This document shows, one piece after another, positions 10,899 through 22,545 of a stretch of DNA of 64,000 nt. Source of the DNA: Cheiracanthium punctorium (taxonomy: Eukaryota; Arthropoda; Arachnida; Araneae; Cheiracanthiidae); the NCBI GenBank assembly GCA_038373885.1, contig JAWZYV010011907.1, positions 248,001 through 312,000 of the forward strand, read 5' to 3'. Under the pieces are notes generated by a model, which worked only from the letters and a program-made list of their open reading frames with translations, did no database searches and had not been told where the DNA came from. The stretch's first letter is position 1. Each line of letters begins with the position of its first letter. A program made the translations under genes and the position numbers.

Positions 10899-13800
10899 AT
10901 GGAAATTCAAATAAAAATAGATGCTTTGAAAGCAGACAACTACGACACCTGGTCTCGTAACGTGAAGGTTTTATTAATGCATAAAGATGCTTGGGAAATC
11001 GTCTGTGGCAAAGAAACGGCGCCTGCAGCAGTTGATGAAAAGGCTCCTGACCCTGCGGAGGTAAGGTCATTTAAAACCCATAAAAATAAGGCTTTTAGTA
11101 TTATTTATTTGAATTTGAGTGATGAATATAAGAATTTAATTTGTGATGTGGATGATCCTAAAGAAGCATGGGAGATTTTAAAAAGTCATTTTCGTCCCGA
11201 TTCAAGGACACGAATTATTGGTTTAACCGATTTATTTTTCCAATGTCATATTGAGCCTGGGGAAGAAATAGGTCTTTTTGGAGCTCGTCTCCAGAATATA
11301 GTAAATCAACTGGAGGATGCCGGGAAGAAACCAGATGAATGGCATCATGCTTTCCAATTAATTAGAAAGCTTCCTCCCGAATTTTTGTCTATTGTTCAAG
11401 CAATTTACCGCTGGGAAGATGAAAATTTTAAACCTTCTAAAATATTAACAGAGCTCATTGCCGAAGAGGCGAGACTAAAACAAAGTCAGCAGGATGATTG
11501 TGTCGAAACTTATAATGCTGTTTCTAGTAAAAATATAAATATAAATGATAATTCTAAAAATAATTTTAATCAAAAGGAAAAGCGTAAATGTTTCAGATGT
11601 GGAAAAACCGGTCATTTAATGGCAAAATGTAGAGTAAAATTACCCCAACAACGAAAAAATTTCAAAAATAAAAATTTCAAGAATTCTACAAATAGTCTTG
11701 TAGAAATTAGTAATAATGTAGAAAACTTAACTTCCAGTAAAATGGACTGGATTTTTGACACAGGGGCAAGTACCCATTTTTCTTGTAATAGAGAACTTTT
11801 TACTAAGTTTGAACCAATAAATAATACTACTATGACCGTTGCAGTAGATGGAATTTCATTTCCTGTTGAAGGAAAAGGAGAAGTCAGATTTTCTGTAAAT
11901 AAGTCTCTTCGAGATGTTGTGTTAAAAAATGTGCTGTATTCTCCCCAACTTAGGAGGACTATAATATCTGGTTGTGAGTTAGATTTGGCGGGTTTTACTT
12001 TTGAAGGGGGAAAAGGAAAAATAGTAGTAAGAGATAATAAAGGGAAATTTCAATTTGCATCTTATTTAAAAAACGGACTCTATTTTATTTATCCAAAATA
12101 TCCATACTTTAAAAATAAACCTGAAGCTTTAGTTATAAAAGGTAGTGATCCAAATTTTTGGCGTAGAAAATTTGCCCATATTAACTTCAAACAAATAGTG
12201 GAAACTAGCAAGAAAAATTGTGTTCTGGGTTTACCTGAATTGAAGCACACTGAGCTATCATGTGAACCCTGTAAATTGTCCAAAAGCAAAAGAGTATCTC
12301 ATAAACCTTTATTAAAAATTAGATCGAAAAGACCATTAGAGTTATTACATATGGACCTTTGCGGCCCCCTCCCCCAGCCATCACGTGAAGGGCACAGATA
12401 TTTTTTAACTATTACTGACGACTTTTCAAGGAAAGTAACAGTTTTTCCATTAAAAAATAAAAACGAAACTTTCAACGCTTTTAAAAGATATCAAGTTCGA
12501 GCTGAACGTTTTCTTAATCTCAAAATTTTAAATGTTAGAACGGATTGCGGGATGGAGTTTTGCGGTTCTGAATTTGAAAATTTTCTTGAGAAAATGGGAA
12601 TAAAGCATGAGAGGACAAATCCTTATACACCTCAACAGAACGACGTATCGGAAAGGTATAATTTGACGGCATTGGATGCTGTTAAAGCTTTATTGATGGA
12701 TGCAAGCTTAAGTGACGGATTTTGGGCAGAAGCCCTTCTTTATTTTACATATACTAAGAACAGAATTTGCCGTGAAGGGCAATCAGAAACTCCATTCGAA
12801 CTGTACGGTGGTAGAAAACCATCAATTAAACATTTGAGACCTTTTGGCTCTGCGGTATATGTAATACAACCAAAACAGCTGAGAAGTAAACTTCAAAGTA
12901 GAGCGAAGAAAGGTATTCTTGTAGGGTACGCGATGAACACTCGTGGGTACCGAATTTGGATCCCTCAGGATCGTAAGTTGATTGAAACTATTAATGTGCG
13001 GTTTTCGAATGAGAACGCAAGTGGTGGCGTACTGGACCCCAAACAAGAAAACGAAACTATAAAAACAAAAGTAATTTTTCGATGCGACAGAGATGAGTCA
13101 GATTCTGAATATGAAACCTCTAATGAGGACGATGCGGAACAGATAGTAAATCAAACTAGTGGGGAGGAATCGGAAGTCAGTAGTGATGATGATGGTACTT
13201 CCCGTAAGGTGGAATGGATTCGCAAGGCAGTTCCACGCAAGGATGGATCACGTACAGATATTTATTATAAAATTAAAGATTCTAAAAAGGGCAGGTTTAA
13301 ATCTCTTAAGGATATCGAAAATTATTGTAACGCGCATAGAATAGAATTTAATAAGTCAGATTTTAATTTTAGCCCGAAAGCCCATACTACTCAACATACA
13401 TCTGCATGACTAGACATCGAAATACCCTCAAATTACAATCAAGCATTAAAAACTCCCGAACACAGGGATTGGTTAAAAGCAATGAATGAAGAAATCAAAG
13501 TAATGAGGGAGAGGGAAGTCTGGCAATTAATACCTAAACCTGAAAATTCAAAAATATTGGGAAATCGATGGGTTTTCACTACTAAAAGGGACTCCAAGAA
13601 TAAAATTGTAAGTTTCAAAGCTCGTTTGGTAGCACAGGGCTTTCGCCAGCAAAAGGGCGAATCCTACGAAGAAATTTTTAGTCCGGTGGTAAATTTTACA
13701 ATAATTCGAATTTTCTTTTGCATTTTTGTAGGTTTTTATAAATGGGAAAATTGTCAATTAGATATTAAGAATGCTTATTTATATGCTCCTCTCACCGAAA

Positions 13801-14980
13801 TAATTTATATGTATCAGCCCACAGGTTTCGTTGATAAAGAAAAACCTAATCATGTATGTCTATTAAAACGTGCTCTGTATGGACTGCATCAAAGTGCACG
13901 AGAATGGTTTTTGGAAATACATACGGTACTACAGACTCTTAATTTCAAAGCTTTGTCATGGACTAATTGTGTTTATATATATAAAAGTAAAGTAATTCTA
14001 TTATTGCATGTTGACGATATTGTGTTGCTTAGTCAAACCCATAGCGATATAACAGAAGTAATTGAAAAGATAAAAGGGAAATTTGATGTAAAAATAATAG
14101 GAGAGACTAGAAAGTTATTAGGTGTACAATTCGAAAGAGAGGAGGGTAATCTCGTTATACATCAAAACGAATATATAAGAAAAATTTGGGAAAGATTTCA
14201 AAATTTTAAAGCTCCCACAACATGTTTACCCTTAGCAAAGGCTGTAATTCTCTCGAAACAGCAATGTCCCGAAACTGAAGAGGAAATAACTGAAATGAGT
14301 AAACTACCATACAGAAACATACTTGGATGTTTATCTTATTTAGCTGGTCGTACAAGACCCGACATAACTTTTGCTGTAAACATATTATCACAATTTCAAA
14401 ATAACCCAGGGAAAACCCATTGGGACTATCTTTTAAAACTTTTAGGTTACGTTAATGCTACTCGCAATTTAAAATTAAACCTTTCAAATATAAGTAACTT
14501 AGAAATAAAAGTTTTTGTGACGCCGATTTTACGTCATGTCGAGATGATAGGGTATCTATTGGTGGCATAATAGTTTTAATAGATAAATCACCCGTACATT
14601 GGAGATCATTTAAACAAAAGGGAGTATCACTATCATCAATGGAAAGTGAATTTATTTCTTTAACCGAAGCTAGTAAAGAATTAATGTGGATAACAAGAAT
14701 TTTAGAAGAATGTAATGATAAACTTACAACTCCAATTAAAATAAATAGCCGAACGCTTTGGTGCGATAACATAGCTGCAATAAATTTCGCTAAATCTCCA
14801 ATTGAAAACCATAGAACGAAACACATAGATATAAAATACCATTTTGTTAGAAATTTGCTAAATGATAATCTTTTCGAACTTAAATTCGTAAACACTAAGC
14901 AAAATTTAGCTGATAGTTTTACCAAACCTTTAACGAAACAAAATCTAAAAGAATTACATGCGAAGATATTTAAACTGTAA
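10899..14980 (+). pseudogene. copia gag-pol polyprotein, one stop and one frameshift
   Basis: I start at the ATG at 10899 (MEIQIKIDALKADNYDTW), a typical copia gag opening. Approximate residues: gag 1-225; zinc knuckle CFRCGKTGHLMAKC near 231; protease WIFDTGAST near 287; pre-integrase region near 420; integrase core with D in HMDLCGP (485), RTDCG (548) and E in NDVSERYN (585); then RT with LVAQGFRQ, LDIKNAYLYA and HVDD (usually YVDD); and RNase H with the acidic CDADF-like site, SSMESEFISL and WCDNIAA. A TGA at 13407-13409 interrupts the frame just before RT. A missing T in the T5 run at 14516-14520 shifts the RNase H frame, which runs open to 14980. The first His of the integrase HHCC site reads Arg (FWRRKFAH). 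This copy is probably immobile by itself. Confidence 0.92.
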
Positions 14981-15270
14981 TTTCAAAGTCCAGATTATCA
15001 TTTGATATTTGGCACATTTTTTGAACTAATGCTTACATCATTAGAATTCTCAATAACCTGTATCGGTTATAAACTTGAAAGTTTTTGTTTGTAAAGAAAA
15101 AAAAATAATTCTTTTAAATATGAAATGGACTCTTTTGTAGTGTCTTATGCATATTGTTTTGAATGTTATTTTTTGAAAAATTAAGTTTTGTGAAAAAAAA
15201 GGATGAATGCTTTTCAATTAAGTTTTTCCCAAGCTGGGAAACGCTAAGACATAGCGAGAGGCGGGCCAAT

Positions 15271-15762
15271 TGTTAGGAAAAAGAACTTGAGTCTCGCTCT
15301 GTCTCCCGTTCGCGTGCTTTCGTTAGCATGTTTATGTTTTGCAATCGGCATTGCCGTGTTGCTGCGTGCATCTCTATCCGGCTAAATTGCCGTGTGTGTT
15401 ATTGAGCCGTCAAAGTATGACGTCACCTTGGCGTCATCTCCTGCACTCGGTTCTTTGGGATCGTAGTGCGTTCGCAAACTATTTAAGCATTCATTTTTTC
15501 CTTCCCCGACATTGTCGGCAGTATGTAAATTTATGTTAATGTATTATGTTGTGGTATAACATGTGATGCGCAATGAGTTTCGTACGGACATTTTTCTTCC
15601 AAGTTCTTCATGCTGTTTGTACGGAGCGGTTGCTCCTGGATTGTTGTTTTATGCTCAAATATGTGAGCAATTATGTCAAGAATTCCTTTTTAAATAAATT
15701 TTAACTTAACTGAAATAGTATAAAGTATTTTTTGAAATCCACTGCTCTTTTACTCCAAGACA
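15271..15762 (+). repeat. copia 3' LTR
   Basis: 492 bp, otherwise like the 5' LTR. Followed immediately by the target duplicate AGTAT. Confidence 0.92.
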
Positions 15763-15767
15763 AGTAT

Positions 15768-16080
15768 AACGCATATTCACGTAACATCTGGAGAAACTTG
15801 CCCAAAACTCTAGACCACTAGATCGACAGCCACGCGAGGAGAAAGAATTCCGAACTTGCACACTAAGATGCTTCCCAGTGCTAAGCTTTTCATAAATTCG
15901 GCCATTCGTCGGCATGATTGTATAGAAAAGAGAGATTAGAACTACTGTAAATTTACACTTCAATATATCCACTGCTTTTTCTTTTTAATGCTTTCTACTG
16001 GGCTCAAATTTCATCATGCTGTTATTCATTTTAAAGAGAACTACATTTGCGTTACAAAAACTGCCCAAAATATAGATGTA
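15768..16080. other. no gene seen
   Basis: Older sequence on the far side of the copia insertion. A 50-60 codon minus-strand frame near 15972 has no recognisable domain. Nothing else supported. Confidence 0.35.
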
Positions 16081-16095
16081 GGTTTAAATGACATT

Positions 16096-16230
16096 AAATT
16101 ATGTAAAGTATCAGTATCGGCCAATACCATAACTTAAAAATATCGGTATCGGCTATTTCTGAAAATGAATTTATAGGTAAAGTATCGGTATCAGTCATCG
16201 GTGAAAATGTGGTATCGGTCGATCCCTAAT
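16096..16230. mobile_element. hAT-like MITE end with TATCGG repeats
   Basis: Repeated ATCGGTATCGG-like phrases lead to CGGTCGATCCCTAATAT. Read inversely this begins TAGGGATCGACCGATACC, a layout common to small hAT-type elements. The other end is not clear and no target duplication was established. Confidence 0.4.
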
Positions 16231-16399
16231 ATATATATACACACAACTAAATATCATCTTAAAATTCAAGTTTTCTTTTAGCTTTCTTCAGATTCTAAAA
16301 AGGCAAAACAATCTTCATTTTTAAGAAAAGGATTTGCCCCGAGATCTAATTTTAATAAAAAAGCTATCAACATACAGAGTTTGTCCATAAAGTAATAAG

Positions 16400-16760
16400 A
16401 CTGGGTCTTGTAAAAAGAATTTATTAATCGGATTGGCAGATATTTTAAATTTTTTTCTAGTCTCAATGGGAGTAAATACACCGTTGCCAACACGATTTCC
16501 ATGCAGCAAAGGCTCCTTGAAAGTCAGCTACCGTAACTAACCTCTTTCAAAGACTGAGTGACAGCCCATTGGATGGAGGGAACACCTTCAAAATGCTGTC
16601 CTTTCAGACTTCTCTTGAGCTTTGGAAACAGGAAAAAGTCAGCTGGACTTAGATGAGGACTATACGGTGGCTGGGGCAACTATGATGCCCTTTACAGGGC
16701 GCCGTGTTTGCAAGCATCTTTAACTAAGGCAAGCAAATTGGGGGCATAAGTATTTCTCAC
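16400..16760 (-). pseudogene. mariner-family transposase C-terminal fragment
   Basis: Minus strand from about 16690 reads QPPYSPHLSPADFFLFPKLK, the mariner signature containing the third catalytic Asp (SP-x-D), and continues RSLKGQHFEGVPSIQ to a stop near 16530. After a frame change FQGAFAAWKSCWQRCI follows. Upstream pieces (NLLALVKDACKHG near 16720) are also recognisable but broken. The end near 16385-16410 (GTCCATAAAGTAATAAGAC) looks like a mariner terminal region. The N-terminal DNA-binding half is not seen. Dead fragment. Confidence 0.8.
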
Positions 16761-17400
16761 CGTGTGCGACTAAAGAGGCAATAAGTCTTCTATTGACAGA
16801 TCCCACCTCTTCCTTCGCCTAAAAATATTCTACAGCAGAGCTGCCGTTAATTTGGCCATGTTTTTCTTTGGGGAAAGAGATTTCCTAAAGTTCAAGCATA
16901 ATTCCTGTCTTTCCAGCCATGTGAAATATTCATGTACATTTCCTGACTCCTGGACACCCTGTCAAAGAATCAATTTTTTCTGATTCCTTTAAGTACATCA
17001 ACGGGCAGGTAGGGGGTGTTACCTCCAGTAAAGAAGGAAATAATTTATTGTTATGACTTCTCTTCTGTAAGGCAGATTGTTTCTATAATGAGGTATTTTA
17101 CAACCTGAAAGCTCCTCATGTCGGAAGGGAGAAGACAGCATACTCGGCAGACCCCACACACACTGTTGATACGAGAATAAACAAATCAACTTCCTTTCTC
17201 ACATTAAATCACTCATGAAATCAAAATACGAATTAATGAAGCCAAGAAAATACAAATGAAATATGCTTTCTCAATGGACTAAGTGCTAAAAATTAGAAAC
17301 ATAGAATTTGAATGAAAAAAAAGAAATCTTGAGTGACTCTACTCGACTTTCCGATTAAGATCACTACCAAGCATTTAAATAAGTTTTAATCGATGAATAA
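16761..17400. repeat. dispersed repeat shared with 30060-30660
   Basis: Phrases such as ATTCTACAGCAGAGCTGCCG, CTGGACACCCTGTCAAAGAA, ACATCAACGGGCAGG and ACAAATCAACTTCCTTTCTC recur with small changes at 30085-30570 in the same order and orientation. Both copies lead into AAATTAGAAAC...GAATTTGAATG, which is also at 8127-8150 in the CAGGGTG element. No coding frame. Confidence 0.6.
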
Positions 17401-17406
17401 TTCAAA

Positions 17407-17945
17407 CATATATACCAAACTGAAACTCAATCGAATGCACCATTTAAACGCTAACGCACTTTCAAGACTTTCTCCCCATATGCTATAATGTAAAAAAAAA
17501 TCTTTGTCGTAGCCCTGTAGAAAAACTATTAAGTCCTACACACATCAAAATCAATACCGTGGTTTATAACAAATATACCGAATTTGAGCTCAATCGAATG
17601 TACCGTTTTAAACGCTAGCGCACTTTCAAGAATTTCCCTCCATAGGCCATAATGTAATAGAAATCTTTGTCGTAGCCCTGTAGAAAAACTATAAGTCTCC
17701 TATACACACCAAAATCAATACCGGTCTTACTATGGAGGTTTATAACATAGATACCCAATTTGAGCTCAATTGAATGTACCGTTTAAACGCTAGCGCACTT
17801 TCAAGAATTTCCACCCATAGGCCATAATGTAAAAGAAATCTTTGTCGTAGACCTGTAGGAAAACTATAAGTCCTATACACACCAAAATCAATACGACGGT
17901 GGTTTATAACATATGTCCAATTTGAGCTCAATCGAATGATGCGTT
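17407..17945. repeat. tandem repeat, about 165-bp unit, just over 3 copies
   Basis: Anchor phrase CTCAATCGAATG recurs near 17428, 17589, 17765 and 17928. Each unit contains ACGCTAGCGCACTTTCAAG, CATAATGTAA, CTTTGTCGTAG and AACTATAAGTCC-like segments. Related diverged units occur at 42290-42580. A satellite-like array of non-coding units. It sits between the body and the 3' end of a CAGGGTG-family remnant. Confidence 0.8.
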
Positions 17946-17961
17946 TAGGAGCTATCGTGTT

Positions 17962-17963
17962 CA

Positions 17964-18001
<38 letters not shown>

Positions 18002-18013
18002 TACATACATGCA
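17962..18013. repeat. microsatellite (CA)n followed by (CATA)n
   Basis: About 18 CA units then about four CATA units. The 72-codon minus-strand frame across it is an artefact of the repeat. Confidence 0.85.
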
Positions 18014-18084
18014 TCTCGTAAAAACAGCATAAATGAATTCAGAAGACCTCAAAACGTGTAAATACATTAAAATCTCGAAGTCGA

Positions 18085-18255
18085 ATTTTTTCATGATTAC
18101 AATACTTTCCTTATATAGTGCATGTTCGGAAAGTAAAGAGCCTGTAGCCGAATCACTAATCATGAGCTAGTGTTCAATTTCTTGACTTTCATGACCTTTG
18201 CCCCATTTCTTGACTTTTCCGCGACTTTTGCATGATGGTAGATACCCTATAATTG
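18085..18255. mobile_element. 3' end of a CAGGGTG-family element
   Basis: TTTCTTGACTTT, CATGACCTTTGCCCC and GCATGATGGTAGATACCCT match the right end of the complete copy (8195-8287) with changes. The stretch CATGATTACAATACTTTCCT just before it recurs near 55150, so a second short repeat is fused here. Confidence 0.6.
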
Positions 18256-18419
18256 GGAATTGTTTTGTATGAGAGTCGTATGCAACTTTAAAAAGTATAA
18301 CTTTTTTTTTTAATTAACGAGAGGAAATTTTTCTTACCAGAGTCTTATTTCCAACCTAATTTTGAACATTTTTTTCAATTTACACTGCCCACTTATCTCT
18401 AATAAATAAGGAATTAATG

Positions 18420-18625
18420 CCCATTATCACCTTTTTGGTGACTTTTTCAAAAAATCGACCAAAAAAATTCTTTTCCGAATTATTAGGCTTCCGAGGTTTT
18501 GGAAGTTGTATGTTGTTATGAATAAGATGTATGCAAGATCTGAAGGGGTTGTAACAATTTCTAGGAATTGCACATCGAGCTTGAAATATATAAATATCAG
18601 AAAAATTTGCGTTTTTCGACAAAAA
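18420..18625 (-). repeat. inverted copy of the repeat at 20580-20905
   Basis: The minus strand carries ATTTCTAGGAATTGC..., TTGCATACATCTTATTC and CCTCGGAAGCC phrases that match the two direct units at 20580-20905. Non-coding. Confidence 0.5.
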
Positions 18626-18862
18626 TATGTAGAATGCAAAAATTATATTTTTAATGAATTAGTCCCGTTGAAAAATAGCCAGTAACGTTCACAGCTCTTC
18701 TCTAGTACAACCACAATCGCAACTACATTAGCCAGGACCCACCTTGTTGATTTGCCTGAGATCCCGAGTCCTGCCCATGCCAGCCCAAGCATCCAATTAT
18801 TGGAGCATGCGTTTTAGTGAATAATTTAAAGTCCAACTACAAATTAAATTGTGGCATTTTTG

Positions 18863-20065
18863 TCAAGTGTAATAATTTAGATCGTAGGAAACCATCATCT
18901 GATAGGTGGATAGACAGCAAATTTCGGAGAAGCTGTTTGCTATGGTGTGAAGTTGGCAAATACAACATTGCAGAGATTTAGTTCGATTAGAGAACTGCGC
19001 TTCTAGATTTTGGATGATGCCTTTGTTATTTCCAGAATTCGATGATTCGCCACCACCCCCAATAGATTTCGTGTCAAACTCTCCCGAATTTCCAGTGAAA
19101 TTCTTAAAATCAGATCGTGACATATGGCCAAAGCATGTTGAACCAGGTTCCATTATCAGCGAGATATGTTCTTTGTGACAAACACTTGGGTGTAATTTGC
19201 AGTCAACAAACTTTTATATGTATCTGGTTTTGTTCTTCCTCCTATCAAAACACAATCCAAAGAAAATTTTAGAGCCCTCTTCTGTTTCTTCCACTGCGAG
19301 TCATCTTAACCTTCCACTAACTTTATATAGGTCGAGAGTCAGTTGAGAAGGTTTCTCTCCATCTACATTCCTTCCGCTTTCTAGATTGTGAAATAAAGTT
19401 GATACCAGAGTTCCTATTGACCAGTCCGTAATAACTTTGCGCCGCAGACTTGTGAAAGCACCAAGACTTTCATTCTAACTCTGTCCTTTGTGGACCCATC
19501 TCCCAAAGTGGTGGTATATAGGCATCCAGCATTTTCTCGAGTCTTTCGTTATTTCAACTTTCCAAATCAATGACTCAAGTTGAAACATATGCTGGATATT
19601 GGAAATTTCACCTCTTTCTCCGCCAATCTCGAAATTTCTCTTTCCAACCTTTCAACTTTTCTCTCATTCTCCTTAAACTTCTCTTCTTTACAATTCCATC
19701 AACTGTCACATATCTAGCTCCCCTCTCGTCTGCTAATGACACACGTTCTGTATGTCTCAGAGCCTCACATTCTGTTGAATGTGAAGCTCTGAGCCACACC
19801 TGCTCCGGGAAAAGTCAGTACATTTGCAAGTGCGATATTCAATAGCGCAGTAAGGGAGAGTTTTTCCCACTTTCTTCATAAACAATTCCCTATGTCCGTC
19901 TCTAACATAAGATTCATTTAGCTGCTGAACTTGAGCATGACCTTTTCTAACTATCTCTTGAATTCCTTGGATTGACACACTAGGGATACTGGCCTTGATC
20001 CAAATATCCTGTATTTTGATCGCCACAACTAAGGTTACTTCTCCTTCCGGTGGATCCTGCCCTTT
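18863..20065 (-). pseudogene. degenerate transposase-like protein, family unassigned (copy A)
   Basis: The minus strand from 20040 to 18880 reads as one protein with frame changes. Segments in order: IWIKASIPSVSIQGIQEIV and LPYCAIEYRTC (20026-19800); VSLADERGARYVTVDGIVKK (19740-19680); WMPIYHHFGRWVHKGQS, SLRRKVITDWSIGTLVSTLF and FGLCFDRRKNKTR (about 19530-19210); CHKEHISL, then EPGSTCFGHMS, NSGNNKGIIQNLE and CICQLH (19200-18940). The G-x-I-x-x-LE...C-x-CQLH stretch resembles uncharacterised arthropod transposon proteins with an RNase H-like core. I know the pattern but not a settled name. Several stops; dead. A second copy of the same family is at 55380-56770. Confidence 0.6.
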
Positions 20066-20575
20066 ATTCAGAAACTTTTCTTCTTAAGTAAAAAATAGTA
20101 ATATAGAAGTACGAGTATGTCTTCTTGGGGTGGTAATTTGGTACAAAGTAATTCTTTTGATACTCCGAGCTCTTCTAAGAACACTGATTTTGTTCCATGC
20201 CCTATGTCAGACAGTTTCACTATATTCAGAATCGTTTCTGAATAGAGTGAAACCTTTTAGCTTTTTTGAGAGAAAACTGAAAGTCTATCTATCTAAAATG
20301 TTAAACTAAATGCCTGTTTCAACGAAATATATTGTGCTTGATTTAAACGCATGTGCATCGCTATCACTCAGCAGGCAAACCGGCGCTAGTTGTCTGGAGC
20401 ACAGTTTGCAACTGTGCCCAAGACAAAACGACAGCATAATGTGTGCATTGTATTAAATAATCTGAAAAACATTGTTTTGTGATTTACTGAGCTTCTCTGA
20501 ACATTTTTTAACATATAAAAGGAACAAAATACTTTTAACAAATAAAGTTTGCTTTCTACATAAATTTTTCAAAAA
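20066..20575. other. no gene seen
   Basis: AT-rich sequence. A short inverse repeat TTTCACTCTATTCAG / CTGAATAGAGTGAAA lies at 20215-20252 and could form a small hairpin. Nothing else. Confidence 0.35.
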
Positions 20576-20579
20576 AGAC

Positions 20580-20905
20580 ATAATTTTCAGATATTTATAG
20601 ATTTGAAGCTCAATGTGAAATCCCTAGAAACTGTGCTAGACCCTCCAGATTTTGCATACGTGTTATCCATAAAAATATACAACTCCTAACGCCTCGGGAG
20701 CCTAATAATTTGGAAAATAATTTTTTGGTCGATTTTTTAAAAAAGTCACATTTTTTAAAAATTTCTAAATTTCAAGCTCGATGCACAACCCCAAGACATT
20801 GTCGTAGAACATTCAAATTTTACATACGTCTTATTAATATACAACTTTTGATACCTCAGGAGATAAAGATTTTGAAAAAAAAAAAATTTCGATCCACCCT
20901 ACTGT
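20580..20905 (+). repeat. two direct units of a repeat of about 160 bp
   Basis: Unit 1 (20580-20740) and unit 2 (20750-20905) share the order AAGCTCAATGTG / AAGCTCGATGCA, TTTTGCATACGTG / TTTTACATACGTC, ATATACAACTCC / ATATACAACTTT and GCCTCGGGAGCC / ACCTCAGGAGAT. An inverted copy is at 18420-18625. Confidence 0.6.
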
Positions 20906-21054
20906 ATACCCTATCATCATCAGAGATGATACAACTTCAATAGTCAACATAATAAAACAAACAAACTTCAACAGACAATTTCTCTTCTAATAATTCAAAT
21001 AATACATGCATTCTTATAACATAGATTTAAAGAAAAGTTGCGGAAAAAAATTAC

Positions 21055-21109
21055 CTTTTATTTCACTTTTAATTCCATTATTGACATTATTTAACGGTCC
21101 ACTTATATT
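21055..21109 (-). CDS. host coiled-coil gene, exon 4 (55 nt)
   Basis: The acceptor TTCTTTTTTAG before 21109 and donor AAAAG|GTAATTTTT after 21055 are both strong. The exon begins in phase 0, matching the CAG that ends exon 3, encodes NISGPLNNVNNGIKSEIK and ends with a single G, which completes a Glu codon with AA of exon 5. It looks like a flexible hinge between two coiled-coil segments. It is too short for an ORF search but is supported by the exact phase match on both sides. Confidence 0.72.
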
Positions 21110-21765
21110 CTAAAAAAGAAAAAAAAAGAAGATCCTTTATCATACAAAGATCACCAGTAGCTATATATTATGTATACCACAGATGACAACTGTATGGACA
21201 TGACAACATGGTTTCAGTAAAATCACATTCCACATTCTCAACAACTTTTAGTAATACAATCTGCTATTCAGTAAATATTTTATATGAATTCAATTGAAAG
21301 GTATTTGCATATTCACTACACATAATTATATAAAATAAATAAATGAAATGGTAAAAAATAAAATTTATAAAAAAAAATTAAAAAGAAAATTTTGAAATGA
21401 TGAGCAGTTTAATACTTAAGAGAATAAAATAATATTAAGTACATTAATTTATAAAAGTATTAATACCTAAAAAAATGCAGGCCTATATATGGTACAGTAA
21501 AATTCTATACATTAATATTAATTTACCATTGCACATTTTACTTAGTTATTTTCTTAGCTTTTGCACTAGCAGACAGTTCTGCTCATGTATTTGCTTGTTG
21601 GAAAATCTTTCACAGAATGCTACACTGCTGGAAAGTACTTTTGTTTTTTCCATCAAAAGTACATTTACAGCATAAACACCAAAATGCTTCAATTCTAAAT
21701 TTGAAAAATATTAAGTCTTATTAATAGCAATCAGAATAGCATCAGACGTTTCAACAAATCTTTTA
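21110..21765. other. intron sequence, nothing recognised
   Basis: Very AT-rich; a 66-codon plus-strand frame at 21475 has no recognisable domain. Confidence 0.4.
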
Positions 21766-21769
21766 TAAG

Positions 21770-22300
21770 AAATAAAAGGAAATCAAAACTACTGCTATAT
21801 AAAACTTAGATAAGGCCCACTGTCACCTATGCTGCTGAAACGTGGGCAATGACCGAAAGTGATAAGGAAATTATAGTAGTTTTAGAAAGGAAGATACTGC
21901 GAAGTATTCTGGGAGGTGTAAAGTGTAATGATACATGAAGAAGAAGAACTAGTTCGGAACTCTATAAACTATACAAAGACCCATACATAATAAAATTTAT
22001 TTCAATCAAAAGACTGGAATGGGCAGGACACTTGATCAGAATGGAAGATGACTGAGCCATCAAAAAAATCTTAGTCACTAGACCCCCTTTGGAGCACGAT
22101 AAAGGGGAAGACCAAGAATCTGGTGAATTGAATGAAAAAAATCTGAAAGTCCTCAATGTTAAAAACTGGAAAAGTCTAACCCAAGAAGTGAGCAATCTGA
22201 GTTTTGATTTTGCAAAATGCCTTCGCCCACTCTCGGTTGACGCACCACCAAGAAAGAGAGAGAGAGGTTTAAAAATTGTTGTTACGAAAACCACTTTTTG
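21770..22300 (+). pseudogene. non-LTR retrotransposon (LINE) pol C-terminal fragment
   Basis: Plus-strand frames read PTVTYAAETWAMTESDKEII, then LERKILRSILGGVK, ELYKLYKDPYIIKFI, IKRLEWAGHLIRMEDD and, to 22290, NVKNWKSLTQEVSNLSF. This is the region after the RT domain in jockey/RTE-type LINEs (Y-G-x-E-TW ... RR-LRW-GH ... W). Stops at 21937 and 22050 and a frame change near 22080 show decay. 5'-truncated as usual for LINE copies. Confidence 0.82.
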
Positions 22301-22545
22301 AAATATAGTATTTTATTTTTATTTTTGATTTCAATTTTGTCTGTTTAATATTGCTCTTGCATTTCATAAAAATTGTTTTTTTTTAAGTCCAACAGATGGC
22401 GTAACAATACTGTGTGTGGAAAATGCTTACGTGTTTTTGTTGTTGCATGAATAAGTGCGGAATTTCATGCGGTTAAGTTTTTAATAGAGAAGTATTATTG
22501 AATGTGCTACGCTTCTGAAAAGTAACCTTTTTTATAGTTAATTAG
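22301..22545. other. no gene seen
   Basis: AT-rich spacer, nothing recognised. Confidence 0.35.

Larger units (their letters stand above)
9900..15762 (+). mobile_element. Ty1/copia LTR retrotransposon, nearly intact (5.86 kb)
   Basis: Two LTRs (9900-10393 and 15271-15762), both TG...CA, differ by eye at about three bases and one 2-nt indel. The element is flanked by the perfect 5-bp duplication AGTAT (9895-9899 and 15763-15767). Order: LTR, primer-binding site, gag, protease, integrase, reverse transcriptase, RNase H, purine-rich tract GCGAGAGGCGGG (15253-15264), LTR. Protease-integrase-RT order identifies the copia superfamily. The near-identical LTRs mean a recent insertion. One in-frame stop and one single-base frameshift damage the polyprotein. 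It lies in the host gene's 15.9-kb intron in the opposite orientation to the gene. Confidence 0.95.

Noticed and set aside
16278..16380. Possible host exon ending FAFLESEES on the minus strand
   Set aside because: An acceptor-like AG exists but there is no donor, a stop follows, and exons at 21055 and 5180 already join in phase.
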